A stretch of 64,000 nucleotides of DNA from Cocos nucifera. Taxonomy: Eukaryota; Streptophyta; Magnoliopsida; Arecales; Arecaceae. The position numbers were made by a program, and so were the translations under genes. This document shows positions 19,901 through 33,800 of the stretch, piece after piece (positions within the stretch are counted from its first letter, which is position 1; the number at the start of each line of letters is the position of its first letter). The notes beneath the pieces were generated by a model that saw only the letters and a list, made by a program, of their open reading frames with translations, did not search any database and was not told the origin of the DNA. The stretch lies in contig QRFJ01000507.1 of NCBI GenBank assembly GCA_006176705.1, positions 523,953 through 587,952 on the forward strand. Reading direction: 5' to 3'.

Positions 19901-22900
19901 AAGGCTGAGGTCAGTAGAATTCCAACCTTAAAAGACTGAGGTCAGCAGAAATCTGAGCTCAGAATATTGAGGTCAGCAGAAATCTGACTCAAATGGTTGA
20001 GGTTAGCAGAAATCCGAGCTCAGAAGGTTGAGGTTTGCAGAAATCCGAGCTCAGAAGGTTGAGGTTTGCAGAAATCCGAGCTCAGAAGGTTGAGGTCAGC
20101 AGAAATCTGACCTCAAAAGGTTGATATCAGCAGAAATCCAACCTCAGAAATCCAAGGTCGGTAGAAATTTGAGATCAGTAGAAATCCAACCTAAGAAATT
20201 CGAGGTCAGCAGAAATCCAATCTCAAAAATCCGAGGTCAGCAGAAATCCTATCTCAAAAATCCGAGGTCAGCAGAAATCCTATCTCAAAAATCCGAGGTC
20301 AGTAAAAGTCCGACCTCAAAAATCCGAGTTCAGCAAAAATCCAACCTCATAAATCAAGGTCAACAGAAATCTGACCTCATAAATTTGAGGTCAGTAGAAA
20401 TCCACCTCAAAAATTGAGGTTAGTAGAAAATCGAGGTTAGCACAAATCCGACTTCAGAAATCTGAGGTCAGCAGAAATCCGACCTCGGAAGGCCGAAGTC
20501 AGCAAAAATTCGAGGTTAGCAGAAATCTGATCTCAGAAGGTCGAGGTCAGCAGAAATTCGAGTTCAGAAGATCGAGGCCAAAGCTGAATCCAGAATCAGG
20601 GTCAAGCTGAAGTCAGAATCAAGACCAAGCCAAGGTCAAAATCAAGGATAAGCTGAAGTTAAAATCACCATCAAGCTGAAGTCAAAATCACAGTCGAGCC
20701 GAAGTCAAAATCACGATCGAGCCGAAGTTAGAGTCAAGGTCAAGTCGAGGTCAAAATTAAGGTCAAGATGAGGTGAAGTGTGCCGAATCAAGACAAATAA
20801 AAAGCTAAGCAAAACCAAAGGATTCTCAAACAAAATCCCTTATGGTAAAAGGCTCTCAAATCCTCATCCATTATTCTATTTTTTCTTTTTTCATTACATG
20901 AGCACAGGTCCCTAAGCCAAAACTAAACTAAGGCAAAGGTCAGACCGAGCTAAGGGCTAACCCGTGAGGACCCTCGAAGTCTACAAATTTGTCATTCCAC
21001 CTGTGTAGGCTCGAAGACCTCGGTAGTTAGGAGGTGGGGGCTAACCATTATAGGACCCCTGAAGACCGAATTCGCTCTTTAGCGAACCAACGCCTGAAGA
21101 CCCTAATTGATCGAGAAGCGGGGGCTAACTACTTTAGGACCTTTGAAGGTCGAGTTCATTCTTCAGCGAACCAACGCTCGAAGACCTCGGCAGTTAGGAA
21201 GCGGGGGCTAACCACTATAGGACCCCCAAAGGCTGAGTTCGTTCTTCAGCAAACCAACGCCTGAAGACCCTAATTGATCTAGGAGTGGGGGCTAACCACT
21301 TTAGGACCCCCGAAGGTTGAGTTTACTATTCAGCAAACCAACACCCTTGAAGACCTCGAGAAGCAGGGGCTAACTACCATAGGACCCCTGATGGCCCTTT
21401 GCTTTTCAGTGAATAGCGCCAATGAAGACCTCAGCCCTTTGCTCTTCAGCGAGCAGAGCCAAGGCCCCTCACTCTTTAGCGTTTTTGTTACACAAGCACC
21501 AAGACTAACCTATGAGGATCCTTAAAAATTAGCCCCATACAGAAGATCCCTTACTTTTCAACAAATGGAGTTGATGAAGATCTCGATGACTAAGTTATAA
21601 ATCACCAAGAAGATATGACTCTTCACCTTATCGGGAGCTGCAAACGTATTGCCTCGGCTAAAAATGATGATCTTGGCATGTCTTTGGCCAATGAGAAATA
21701 CGCCCTTCACCCTATCCAATTATGACTCGGACTTGAGAGTAGGGGGGCTAGTGTTGGGGGGTAATTTCGTATTAGCCGAAGATGTAAGGCATGTGAAGAT
21801 ATGAAGCCATATCAGCCTATTAAAATATGTGAAGCCTGAGATCTGGTTCCGCCACATCATCCCATGAAAATATAAGAGTAATTAGGAGTAAAAGGAGCAT
21901 CTATTCTCAAAATAGTTGGTTGTCAACTCATGCCATTAATGAAGGTGGCTCCTATGTACCATGAGGAGACGTTACTCATCCAACTTAAGAAGGCCAAAAG
22001 AATACCCACGATCTTCGAGGATATTCAATAAGATCACAGAGAAATAGATAAAGAATAAATAACAAATAAAATCTCTCTAAATAAGGGAAGGATGACGGCC
22101 ATATCTTTTCAAATAAGTCAAGGCTAACCACTGGATCCTCCTTCCTCCCATGGCTCTTCAGCCTCTGCCTATAAATAAAGGGCCAAGAGGGATCCTGTAG
22201 GTAGGCGATCTCCTCTCTCTCCTAAAACATTCGTTATTCCATCTGTTGAACAGAAATATGACTTGAGCGTCGGAGGGTCCCCACTGGAGCTAACTCCGGT
22301 TAGGAACTTTTTTTACAGGTTCTGCCGCCGCCGCCCCGCCCTCGCTGACCTACGATTTCCGTCTGACTCTAGCCATCCCGACCTCGAGATAAATTTCTGC
22401 ACTAACAGTTATCATATGCAAATTTATCAGCAATTATACTCTCTACATTAGTTTGTCAACCTTGTATGTATCAGATAACCTGCAGATTTTATTTTTGAAA
22501 ATGCCCTAGTATCTACCTCTTAGGAAAGGAGAAAAGTTAGATCTTTATCGGAAATCACCTGGTACCTAACCCATCGGATTGTATCCACCACGTAGGAAAG
22601 GAGAAAGATCTTTAGATATCAGAAGCCAACTGGTATATCACTGGTCTGATTGTATATGTCAATCTTAAGCTTTTCGCTTCTATGTTCTTGCACAGTAGAT
22701 GGCCCTTTCTTCGCACAATCACCATTACCTATCAGTTCATATCAGTTATGTCTGTAGACTAATTTTTTGGAAATGCTTTGGTACTTTAATTGGTCTGCAA
22801 ATTTTGTCATGTGTCCTTTTGCTAATAGCTAGTATAGCCAATGAATTTCATGGATCATCTTGTCTCTGATTTAACTCTAGCCATCATCTGTTTGTATTTT

Positions 22901-25900
22901 AAATGTTCTCTTAAGCTTTGCAATCTTTCCATGAAACAAAAAAGTAAACTTCTTCTCAAGTAGAAGTTCTTTCTATTCATGTGGTCTACCATTACATATG
23001 CATTTGAGCACATGCTTTTGTGATGTGCAGAGCTATGGGAGATGTTTCTGATCGCATTGGTCGCCCAACAGACAATGGACAGGTAAAAGCAAGATCTTGT
23101 CTTTTTTCTCTGTTCATTTCTCTATCTGGTACAGAAATATGAGTTGGACTGGAAAATATTAAGGTAGACATTCAGTGAACCTGGATTCCTACAGAATTAC
23201 TTTTCATTTGCTTTCCCAACAAAATTGAAAAATTAAAAAACCTTGCTTAGAAGCCCTTGAGTTGATTAATTCAGGACCTCTCTCTGGTAGCTATATCTTG
23301 TATGTGGCTCATTGGAATCCTTTTGCTGATATATTTGGACTTGCAAGGTGCAGTTTCAGCTAGGGCTCCTCTGAACGGTTTCAAGTTGGAGACAGTTTAT
23401 GGGGCATACTTGTTTCAGTGATCATATCTAGTGTTTCAAATCAAAGCTCCATTACTGCATTGGTGGAGGTGAAGGATCACTTTCAGACATCTCTAAATGA
23501 ATGCTTCCATGGAAACAATTATTTTTGGGGAGCAATGAAGTAGATGGTTTAATCTTAGAGCAGGTCTGGGAGGGGATGAAGTTGAATGGTGATGCACGTT
23601 TAAATCATTGCTGTTAGTATTGGTGCCAATTGTGTGTTGCTTTTGACCAGAGATGGGGGTGTTAAGGAAAGAGTGATGCATCAAACTTAGCTTGAAGGCT
23701 TGTTACAACTTGCAATTTAATGAAATATGCCGGTTCTATCTAATCACTTAATAATTCTTCCAGGCTTACTCATTAGATTTCAAGTGCTAGGAGGCCTCTC
23801 AACATTTGAATTAATTGGACAGGGTTTTAGGTTTTGCTTAACACTTGGTTCTTCTGTGCGATCAAAATATGGTTGCTTGTAGAAGGGAAACTTGTGTAGG
23901 AAGACTTCAATGGAATCGCAGCTATATCAGTTAAGGATGCTTTGAGGGAATGAAGTTTTTTCTGTTTTTGTAGTTAGAGAGAACAAGGAATTGTTTTAGG
24001 TGATGAGCTTCCCTTGTGAACAATGTTCCCCCACAATTCTACATACTTGAAGATGCATACGAAGAAGCATTCACAATCACATTTTTTAGCTATATTTTAT
24101 TGTTGTCTGTTGGGTGACTGAAACAGCAGATGCTTTGTAACTATGGGTGATGCTTTATTGGATCATCATAGCAGATGCATTCTCTCTATGTTTTGGTGTA
24201 TTCTTCAGTCATTGTCTTAAGAAGTCTTGTGCTTGTATATATTGATGCATGATTATAGGAAATCATTCCCAACTTTCTTCTTTCAGATGGCATCATAGAA
24301 TTATTTTAGTTGTAGTTCTTCTTTCCTTGTGTTTGTCATGCTCTTGTTTCCATGTGTTTGAGATGTTCTTTACCCTTTTTAGCCTCTAATATATGGGAGT
24401 TGCAATCTCAGTAGTGCTTTTGTTCCTCGTAGATTGGCATAATTGATCCAGACTGTAGATTAATTGGTCTCCACCTATATGATGGCTTGTTCAAGGTAAT
24501 AAAAACTTAGTGGTTCACTTTATTGCAACATTTAATTCATGTTTTTTTACCCTAATGTTTGGATGCAATACAAAATAGAGGAATCCTGAACCTTTGAGTA
24601 CCAACTGAGAAGCTTTCGATGATTGATTTCTCTGTTGTTTCCCCAGGTCATACCCTTCGATAACAAAGGACAACTGAAGGAAGCATTTAACATTAGGTAC
24701 CAGAAATGTAGTATTAAATAGTCATTTACCATTTAACAAGTATTCTGGGAAGACTGTATTATTTTATGTAGAAATTAATGTTTCTCTTTGGTTTTTGTAA
24801 GTGTTCTAATGGAAATTAGTTCATCTGTATATCATTGTATATGCTGTTTGATGCCTTAATAGGAGCAGCTTTATTTACCACTGCTGTCCTGGTGGTGAAA
24901 AATATTTTTATTAGTATGAGATGATACTATATCATGGTTTGTGAACCATCTGTTTGTTGTTTGATCATCCTTGAATAACCCTTCTTTTATGGACATCTTT
25001 TTCGTGCATCATTGTTATTTCTTTTTTTTTTTGATATTGTAACTCCATGGCTATTTGTATCATATATTTATTTATTCCAACTTATTTGGATACGTGCAAA
25101 GCATGACTGTGAATTGCTGATCATAGTGAAAGATTAGTCAGCACAAACATTTATTTCTCATTAAAAATTGTACTTTTTCACCTTTTGTTATTTATAAGCT
25201 TTGGTATCGTCTTAAAGAATTGGAAGAAGAAAGTGGGTTGAGTTTCTTGAAGTTTCTTAGTTGAATCTTGTCAAATTTTCATCTCCCAACAAGAAACAAA
25301 TGTGAATAGGAAAAGACAGTTGATGTTAAATCCCAAATGCTCTTTGCATGATGAAAAAACACCCACAATTATATTGTTAGAAACCATCGAACTTACCATA
25401 ACCCAGCTTGGCTGAGCAAAAGCTAGGTATGGACTTAGGTCTTAAGATGCGCAGGAAAGAAAAATATATGAATTGTCTGTTAATTGCTATGCAATTTAAA
25501 GAAATTGCCATCATGTGTCTTACACTTCACAAAGTTTGATCTTCAAGAATATATTTATACATAGACTTTTACAGCAGGAGGGTTTTCTGATGATTTGAGG
25601 ACTATTCAGAAACTTATAAATTAAAATTAAAGCTTCTAGGCACTTAACTTTTTGAGAAGATATTTCTGACCTAGGCACACAAAATACTTAATGGAATTGC
25701 AAAAATGGTAAAGACATCGACTTATGCCAATTTATTGGCTACTGGGCGTTTGATATGTGAATAAATAGATAAGATAATAGGTATAAAATATAGATGCACT
25801 TAAAATATATTATTAATGCACTTAGCATGGTTCTTAGTTTAGGATTAGAGATGTTATAGTACCATGTGGAATCTAACAATAGACCCAAGAACATGTGCAA

Positions 25901-27782
25901 ATTACATTGATAGCATAATTGCATTCAAAAAAGCATGCCAAAGTTCTTGTGTTGCCTTAACATGTGCAAATACTGATATGCCCTTGAGTTTTGTCTAATG
26001 CAATATGACACTTATCCCTATATGATTTATTTCATTCAGTGCTTAGTTTGCAAGTTATAGCAAGTATACTTCTTCAGTGCATGGTCCACCGAATTGCCTC
26101 GAATCGGGCGGTTCGGGGCTTGTCGAACTGTATTGGCAGCTAACTAGTGTGGTTCGGGCATTTGATTTGAAACGTCATTGAAAACAGAGCAAGGGAGAAG
26201 GAAAGAGAGGAAAAGAGAGAGGAGGATAGGGAAGGAGAGGGAAAGGCTGGTGGTGGCCCATCAAGGCCGCTAGAGGGCCTCCAAGGCCTTTGAGCTCCAT
26301 GAGATGCGAGAAGAGAGAGGGAAAGGGAGAGAAAAGGAGTGAGGGAAAGGCGGTAGGGATGCCGCTGGATGGCACAAAACCGACCTACTATCACTGTGGA
26401 ATTCAAAACAAGGGCAACACTCCTGTTTCATTGTATTTTTTTAAAAAATCACGCCTTTGTTTCGAACTCCCTACCACCTCCTCGCTCTTCTCTCCCTTCA
26501 CCTCTCTCTCTCTCTTCTCGCATCTTGCGGAAGACCGCGAAGCCCGAAGGTCACGATGGCCCTTTGGCGCCTCTGTGGCCCTTAAATGGCTATTGTTAAT
26601 ATCTTCCCCGGCCTCTCTTTCCTTCTCTTCCTCTTCCTCTCTTCCCCCCTCTTTCTTTCCCTCTTTCCCTCCCTGGTTCACCCCTCTTTTTCGTGTGAGT
26701 TCAGATCCATAGAAGGTGTACCAATTCATACCGCCGGTCAGCTGGCACGGGGGTTGGTACCGAGTTGGCGATCCTTGCTTTAGTGTATAAACTCACAAAT
26801 CTATTCTTGCAATTATATTAATTCTGGAATTGAGGTTTTGATGTTGCACTAAGTTAAACAGAGACCATAGTTGTCAAGTAGCTTCGTCAGCCCAGGCGAT
26901 GGACCCTCCTATAGCTTACCCTTCTATAGCTCAGGTGATTGCCGAAGCAATTACATGACAAGGAGATAATTTTGTACAGAATTCATAAATAATTTATGCC
27001 TTAATCTATTTCTAGGACTTGCACTATTTTTAATAATCCATAGCACATGACTGTAAGGTACATTGCTAAAGTGAATACTTCAGTTCTATTTGAAATATGA
27101 CACTTCCAAGTCTATTAATGTTTCCTGATCATTGGTGTTCCAACATTATAATAGGTTTCACATAGCTCCTATTTGATGGAATTCCTGTCTTTAATTATTG
27201 GCTGAAATTCATACTTGAATGCTGAGTCCTTTGACTTGGCTCTAGCCTTTTCCACTCTCAAATTTAATTCGAGAAAGGACAAACAACAAACATAAATGAA
27301 AAAATATCAGCAACATATAGAATTGTATCGGTCCTACAAGCATAAAAGGTCATTCATAACAGTAACAATGTAATGATATATGTGTAATTATCGAAGATGA
27401 TGATATTTTGCTACTTGCTACCATCGAAGAATATATAAAAGAGAGCACAAATACAAGAGGAAACAGTATAAAATTAAGGATATAGTTCTCATTTTTCCAC
27501 AACAGAGCAGAAATAAAAAAAAATTGGAACAAACCAGTACTTGTTTCCCCTAAACACTGCTACATGATCTTGAAAATACTTCACAAGCTGGAAGTTTTGT
27601 AGACTGGTAGTGCTCATGGAGTCATGGTTAATAAAGAGGAAAAAAGGAAAAATAGGTTGTGATTTGGGGCTTGGAGGATCCTGTTTCTTAGTATTTAATA
27701 AGTCAATAACAAATAGAAAAAGGATTGGAGAGGAGGGAGGAGAGGAAGGGGGAAAAGCTAGAGAGGAGACGCACACATGCAC

Positions 27783-27823
<41 letters not shown>

Positions 27824-30800
27824 CCTCGATCTCGTACTGCTCTAACTCCTAAGCCTTGTTGATGTGTTGATGTCTGAGCTTAAGCACCAGTTGCGCTTTG
27901 CCACCATCTGTGCCATCTTGGACGCTGGTTGAGCCTCCTATTTAATTTTTAGTGCTGTTGTTGACTACATGGTAGAAGGTGGAGATTGCTAATTCTTGCT
28001 GCACCTCATCCAAGCTCGATGAGAGTGGGGGAGTCTTCTGCTAGGTTGCTGCCCCTCGCATTTTCCTTTCTCTTTGTTTGTGTTTCAACCAAATGGGCTT
28101 GTGATTTTGGAATTTGGTTGGTCTGTCCTCTGTTCAATTCAATGTGTGCTGGATGGGGCAGTACCCAAGGAAATGGGCTTTATTAACCCTGTTCTGGCAC
28201 CCTAAATGGACTGCTTGAGCAGGCTTTGCCTAGGTGGTCTGGGCTTGTTTCCATGCCTAGGCACTTGTTTAAGTGCCCAAGCAATTGCCTGTGACAACTA
28301 GGAGGCGGAGAGTTGTCCATATAATTTATGAATAGCACATGCAAATAATAAGGAATTAATTACAGCAGTTAACACTTGTGCTAAATATATATGGCTATGA
28401 TACTTGTAATATAGCTAGATTTGTTCTATATAGACCAACAGATGATTCAGACATATTATCAAATATGTACATTTGCAAGTGTAGTTATATATGATGACAC
28501 ACAGAAGGTAGAGAATAATATGGCTTTGGCTGGACTAGGTCTATTACTTGCATAGTGGTATTTTGAATGATTTATGGTTCTGAGTATTACCACAAAAAGT
28601 TTTAAGTAGCTATAGCAGACAAATGTTGCATTAATGGCACAGTCAAAATGACAAAAATACCAGCTTGCAAATAAAGTTGATCCATGTATGTTATTAGGGG
28701 AACACATTTTTTTCCAGTGGGAGCAAGTTTTAAAATTGCTCTAGCTGGAGAAATATAACTCCAACCATATATGTATATACGTGTTGCACTGATGCTTCTA
28801 AGGTGTTCAAACACTTTGACATCTTGTGTCAATAGACATGGCCTTGTTCACCTCAATTTTGCGTCCTTTCTTTGATGGCTTATGTTATGCCTGATCTACT
28901 TACTCGTGTTGTTTCCCTTTGTAAAGCATATATCCTCAATTACATCATTGTTTGTAGTTATTCCTATGCCAATTGAGTAAACCATAGACCATGCACCACA
29001 ATGCCTATTAAAAATTTTGGGGGAAAGTGATGCACTACAGGTGGCGAGCAAGATGCTCTGGAAAGAGAGGATCGCAGAACCTGGTGCCTGCATTTAATTT
29101 TGTACAGCTGTTCTGATAATATAATCACTTGCTACATTTGCAATAATGTTTTTTGTCAAAATATTTTGAAATTTAATATTCATTTTATTAAAAAAATTGA
29201 TCGCAGGCTTGAAGAACTTCAAGTTTTGGATATCAAATTTCTCTATGGCTGTGCGAAGCCCACTATTGTAGTCTTATACCAGGTATGTCATATCATGCAT
29301 AGTAGATTACTAGATAAGGGTCCTGCTGCACAAAATTTATAGCAATGACTTCATTAATAGTCATTGTGAATCTGAATTAAACCTTGAAGATGTTTTTGTT
29401 AAGGTCTTGACCATGCATAGGTTTCCATGTTTGGCTTAGGCATTGAACAATTATTATTGTACAATTAAGAATGTGTGTATATGTTTATTCTATACATTAA
29501 TTTAAATGTATACAAGCGTGTGCATATATGTGTGCGCATGCGTGCGTGCGTGTCTCCATGGTTAGTTTCTCTAGTTGCTTTCCTTGTCAGAGCTGTTTTC
29601 CAGGACCCGTTATTCTTCACCTGATTCCCATAATTTTTTTCGAAATTGGTTTCCAACAGTTTGAGGCTGACGATGCGTTCTCTGTTTTCGCATACTCTTC
29701 TTAAATTGATCTAATGAATTCATGCATTCCATCATTATATTTTCTCTATTAGGTTTCTTTGAAAGATTTTTTTTTATACTTGTACTGGTAATTCGCAGAA
29801 TTTTAATAAAGAGTAAATGGTTTTCAAAGGTCTTTTTTTGGTTAAAGAAGTGGAGTCCTATTGAAATCTGCTCAATGGACCAATTTGCAGATGAACAAAT
29901 CACCTAACATGTTAACTCTCTTTCCATTAACTGAAAAATCATCAATGGTACATTTTGGAGTTCTCTTTCATGAAAAGATGTTATCTGCAGCATCATCGAG
30001 TTATTTAGTGTGTTACTCACTGCATTGTTATAACCCAAAAGCAAAATATGATTGATGAAATGCAGTTGTTTTATGAAAATTTCTATATATTCAACAGTAA
30101 AGACTTGTATCACACTATAAGATACTTCAAGAAAGGGGAGAAAGTGAGGAAGAAAGCAATGTCGAACCAACTTCCAAAATGAAGGAGACTAAGCAGGAGC
30201 AAGATGGATCAACCATAGAAGACCCTTTGTTCGGAAGAACTGGAAGATCTGGAAAAATTAGATGAAACGGTAGAGATCCTGGTGAATGGAAAGGAAAGAG
30301 GGGGGAATTCCACTTTCACTTTAGTAAGACATCCAATAAAGATAACCAAAACTTACACTCATCCTCGGATGATGACTTGGAAGGGAGTTAAGCACCTTTA
30401 ATATTTTTCAAGTTATGGGGAATCCAAATGGTCTCAATTCCTGCCAGGGAAGTCCTCATTTAATCGATTCACTGTTTGCAGAAACCAAAGATCCAGAATG
30501 CTATAGTAGTATGCTTTTATGTTCAGTCTTGCCTAGTTTTATCATGCGTGCCTTGTGTTAAGGCATCCATTTAAAGCCTGCCAAATATTTCTTGCATTTT
30601 TCTCATGAGTCAATGTTTGCATGCCCTCTTAATATACCATGTAGAAACTGCAATGTGATCTTTTAATGTCTATATAGGAGGTTAATTGGGTAGAAAACGT
30701 GTTATCTACCAAGTGTGCCTTTTTTAGGAGACAGAATGGTGAACTAAACATTTAGATATTTACTTTTTGTACCCTCCAAAAAAAAAAATCGAGATATTTA

Positions 30801-33800
30801 CTTCAACCTGTCTTCCTATAGACTTCAGAAGGTGTAGTACAAGGCCACTAGCTAGAGTTGTTTTCTTGGGGTGTTCTACACACCTTTTGCACATGGACTT
30901 GCTCCTCCATGCTTCCATCTCTGTTCCATATAATAAGGCCAACAGTAGATCAAGGTTATCCTGCAGCTTCTAAGTTCTATATTTAGTTTTATTTTTTCTT
31001 ACTGGAGACCAAAAGGAAACCTTAAAAAAGATTCACTACATATGCGTGGTAGTATGCTGCAATACTATATGTTACTTATACAGGTGCTTCCTACGAATAA
31101 CCACTATCTTCAGTGTTTTAGATAATTCCAATTATATCATTAATTGCATGAATATATCAGTTATTCCATTCTCCTAGCTTTCCCTTATACAATTAGTATC
31201 TAAGAACTTAAATTGTACTTTAGAACAAAGACAAAATCCCTCTGGATAGCTAATAGTTTAGAACATTTGTAAAATAACTAGTATATTAATAACAAAGTTT
31301 CCAAAATCTATCTTCTGGTGCAATTTCTTTGGGTCCCTTTCTGTTCATTTGCATGAAGAGCTGCATCTTGTTTCAGCATGATTATTTCCCATTTCCATTA
31401 TGTAATTGCTCTCTTTACTTTCTTGATAATCGGAAAAAGTTTAGGCCCATCTCCCTGTTGTATCAGCCTTTAGTCTTCTTGCACATTCAATTATGTTAAT
31501 CGGTTCCACCATCTTTTGTAGTTCAACCACCTCCATCCATAGCAATCTCGTTATTGTTATATGAAACTTATGATGCAGGACCATGTGGGGATGGCTTGCT
31601 GAAGCATTGATAAACCTAAGGGGCTATGAGGTTGAGAATTAGGCCACCCAAATGGTTTACCTTTTGTTTCTGATAAGAAGACTGAAAAGACGTATGTTAA
31701 GGATTGGAAGATATTGAAAGGGTGTATTTTCTGTTTTTCCTTCCAAGTTTAGGAAATAGGTAGGGATCCCATAGAAATGATTGTTAGGGCTTTAGGTCCG
31801 AAAAAAGGAGTCCTTACATTGGCATGTCATCACATTTCGGATTGCAGCGAATTGTTTTCTGTAGAAAGTAAACTTGGGAGTGCAGACTATATAAAATTTT
31901 GGATTGTTAGGGCTTCAAGTTTTGGATTGCAGTTAATTGTTTTGAAGAGCAATTAGATTAGTTGTGAGCTTAGAGAAATGGGGAACTTTACCTATATTCA
32001 GATTTTGAAATTTTGTTAAGAGGGCAGCAGATTCATGTTGAAATTGATACCAGCAATAACAGATAGAGGAGAGAAGAATTCAGCATTATTCATAGAAAAG
32101 ATCTAAGAAAATACGGCAATCTTGAGCAAATAACAGCAACTATATAAGTAGATAAAGGTGTTACAATATAGAGGAAAAATAGAGAAGAATGGGGTTTAAA
32201 GAAGGAGAAGAGAGAGGAGAAATTTGCTAATAGAATTCAAAGAGGTCTTGTTTGTGCTCCCATAAGTAGCCTACTGATGATGCTTTTTTAAGCCTACTCT
32301 TATGGGCCTTCTATAGACTCAGCCAACCCCTTAAAGTCTTCTATTTTGAGTCTCATAAGGGCTTTTAATGGTCAAGTGATAAATCATTTTGTTCGTGCAC
32401 CCATCAGTCAAGGGACATTTGCCCATGAAAAGGTTGGCATGTGGTGTCACCTTGTGATTGCTGGTTATAGGTTATACTAATCTCCTAAACTGGCCATGAA
32501 ATTATCCTTATTTTTCTTCTAACTTCTGTCCTTGGGAGAATTGTAACAATAATTGATAAAAGACACTATAGAGAGTTCTAATTACTGGAGGACTCCTAAA
32601 CAGGTTTAAATTGACTAAGATGGGACTTGTTGCTTTAGAATGTGAAAGTGATTTATGCCTGAAATATTTGGCTGTTGAAAGTGGTGTTGGCTGCTATTGT
32701 CTCAGTGGTATTTGCTAGCAGCATGGTAAGGTCCTAAAATTTTCCTTCCAAACTCATGATTAAGCAAACAGAGCCTTCCATTGCATATGATCTAGATTTA
32801 GATGCTTTTTTGATTGATTTTTGTTCCCATTGCTTCCTCTGTTCAGCAAAGGATTAAAATACCATTCGCCATTGTTTTGCTGGTCAGAAGCTCATAAAGT
32901 TAATTCATTTTGTGCCTCTGTTTTTGTGCTTTTTCGAAGCTTGCACAGATATTCATATTGTGCCATGCTAGTCATGCGCCATGGACTATAGAATAAGAAA
33001 GAAACAGGTCTATGTTGGTGCATATCAGTATGTGTTAGCGTTTGTTGATTATAAGGATTAAGATATCATGGTCTGTTGCCATGGTGACCTCGCACTTGCA
33101 TGGTTTATATTGTGTGCCACTGCTTGGCATGCACGAAAACCATTGCATGCTAAGTATTGGAACACAGCCAGCATCCTGCTAGTGGTTCATGCCAGTAAGT
33201 TTCTGCCATGGTGTGTGCTGGTCTTGGCGGACCAGTATGGATGGCCTATTCATCCATGATAATTCCATGTCAACATGTCTTGTTTTGCCCTTGTACTTGC
33301 CGAACCTGTGTGACACAGTATGCACTGTACAGTATGGAGTATGGACCATGGTATGCACTGTGCATTATGGAGTACGGACCAATACAACATGATACCTTCT
33401 ATCAAACATAAAAATAAGTTTTAAAGTACCAATTACTGGTAAACTTGGAAGTAGTTTTTTATACAGTTGTAAATCTTTCTTTTTGTATTTTTTACTTTAT
33501 GGTTCTGTATGCACTTTTCTTTTCTTCTCATTTTTTCTTTGTTTTGAAGTTGAACCGTTGACGATACACCATGATCCTTGTCACTGCTGAGCTCAGTGCT
33601 ATAGATATATCATCTTAGAATGCCTTGAGTATCACAATTTTATTGATCTCTGCTTTGTATTATCTTATTTGGCAATGTGTTGCTAAATCACTAATGTGGT
33701 AGTTTTGGGAAAAAAGGTGATGGTAGCTTAGGTATGGATTGGTAATATCATCAGCTTTTGGTTTCCACATATTTCTTTCTTAATTATTTTATATTCTGAA

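Larger units (their letters stand above)
18111..22407 (+). mobile_element. non-autonomous LTR retrotransposon in DDB1 intron 4
   Basis: 4297 bp in the same orientation as DDB1. LTRs at 18111-18763 and 21752-22407, a primer-like site at 18764 and a polypurine tract at 21732-21751. The ~3-kb internal part encodes no gag or pol; it consists of a GC-rich block and two tandem arrays. Terminal motifs and polypurine tract match those of the nested gypsy element at 1481-9098, so it is probably a large non-autonomous derivative (LARD-like) of the same lineage. Without it intron 4 would be under 0.9 kb. Confidence 0.85.
24697..29206 (+). other. DDB1 intron 7
   Basis: 4510 bp of mostly AT-rich, unique-looking DNA. 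It contains an imperfect purine/pyrimidine inverted repeat (26100-26780), a possible inverted-end element (26868-28301) and a (GA)n run at 27789-27820. No gene was found inside it. Confidence 0.75.

Noticed and set aside
33068..33411. Short overlapping frames with Trp/Cys-rich peptides in intron 8
   Set aside because: They arise from a small direct repeat (TATGCACTGT...) and have no family resemblance.
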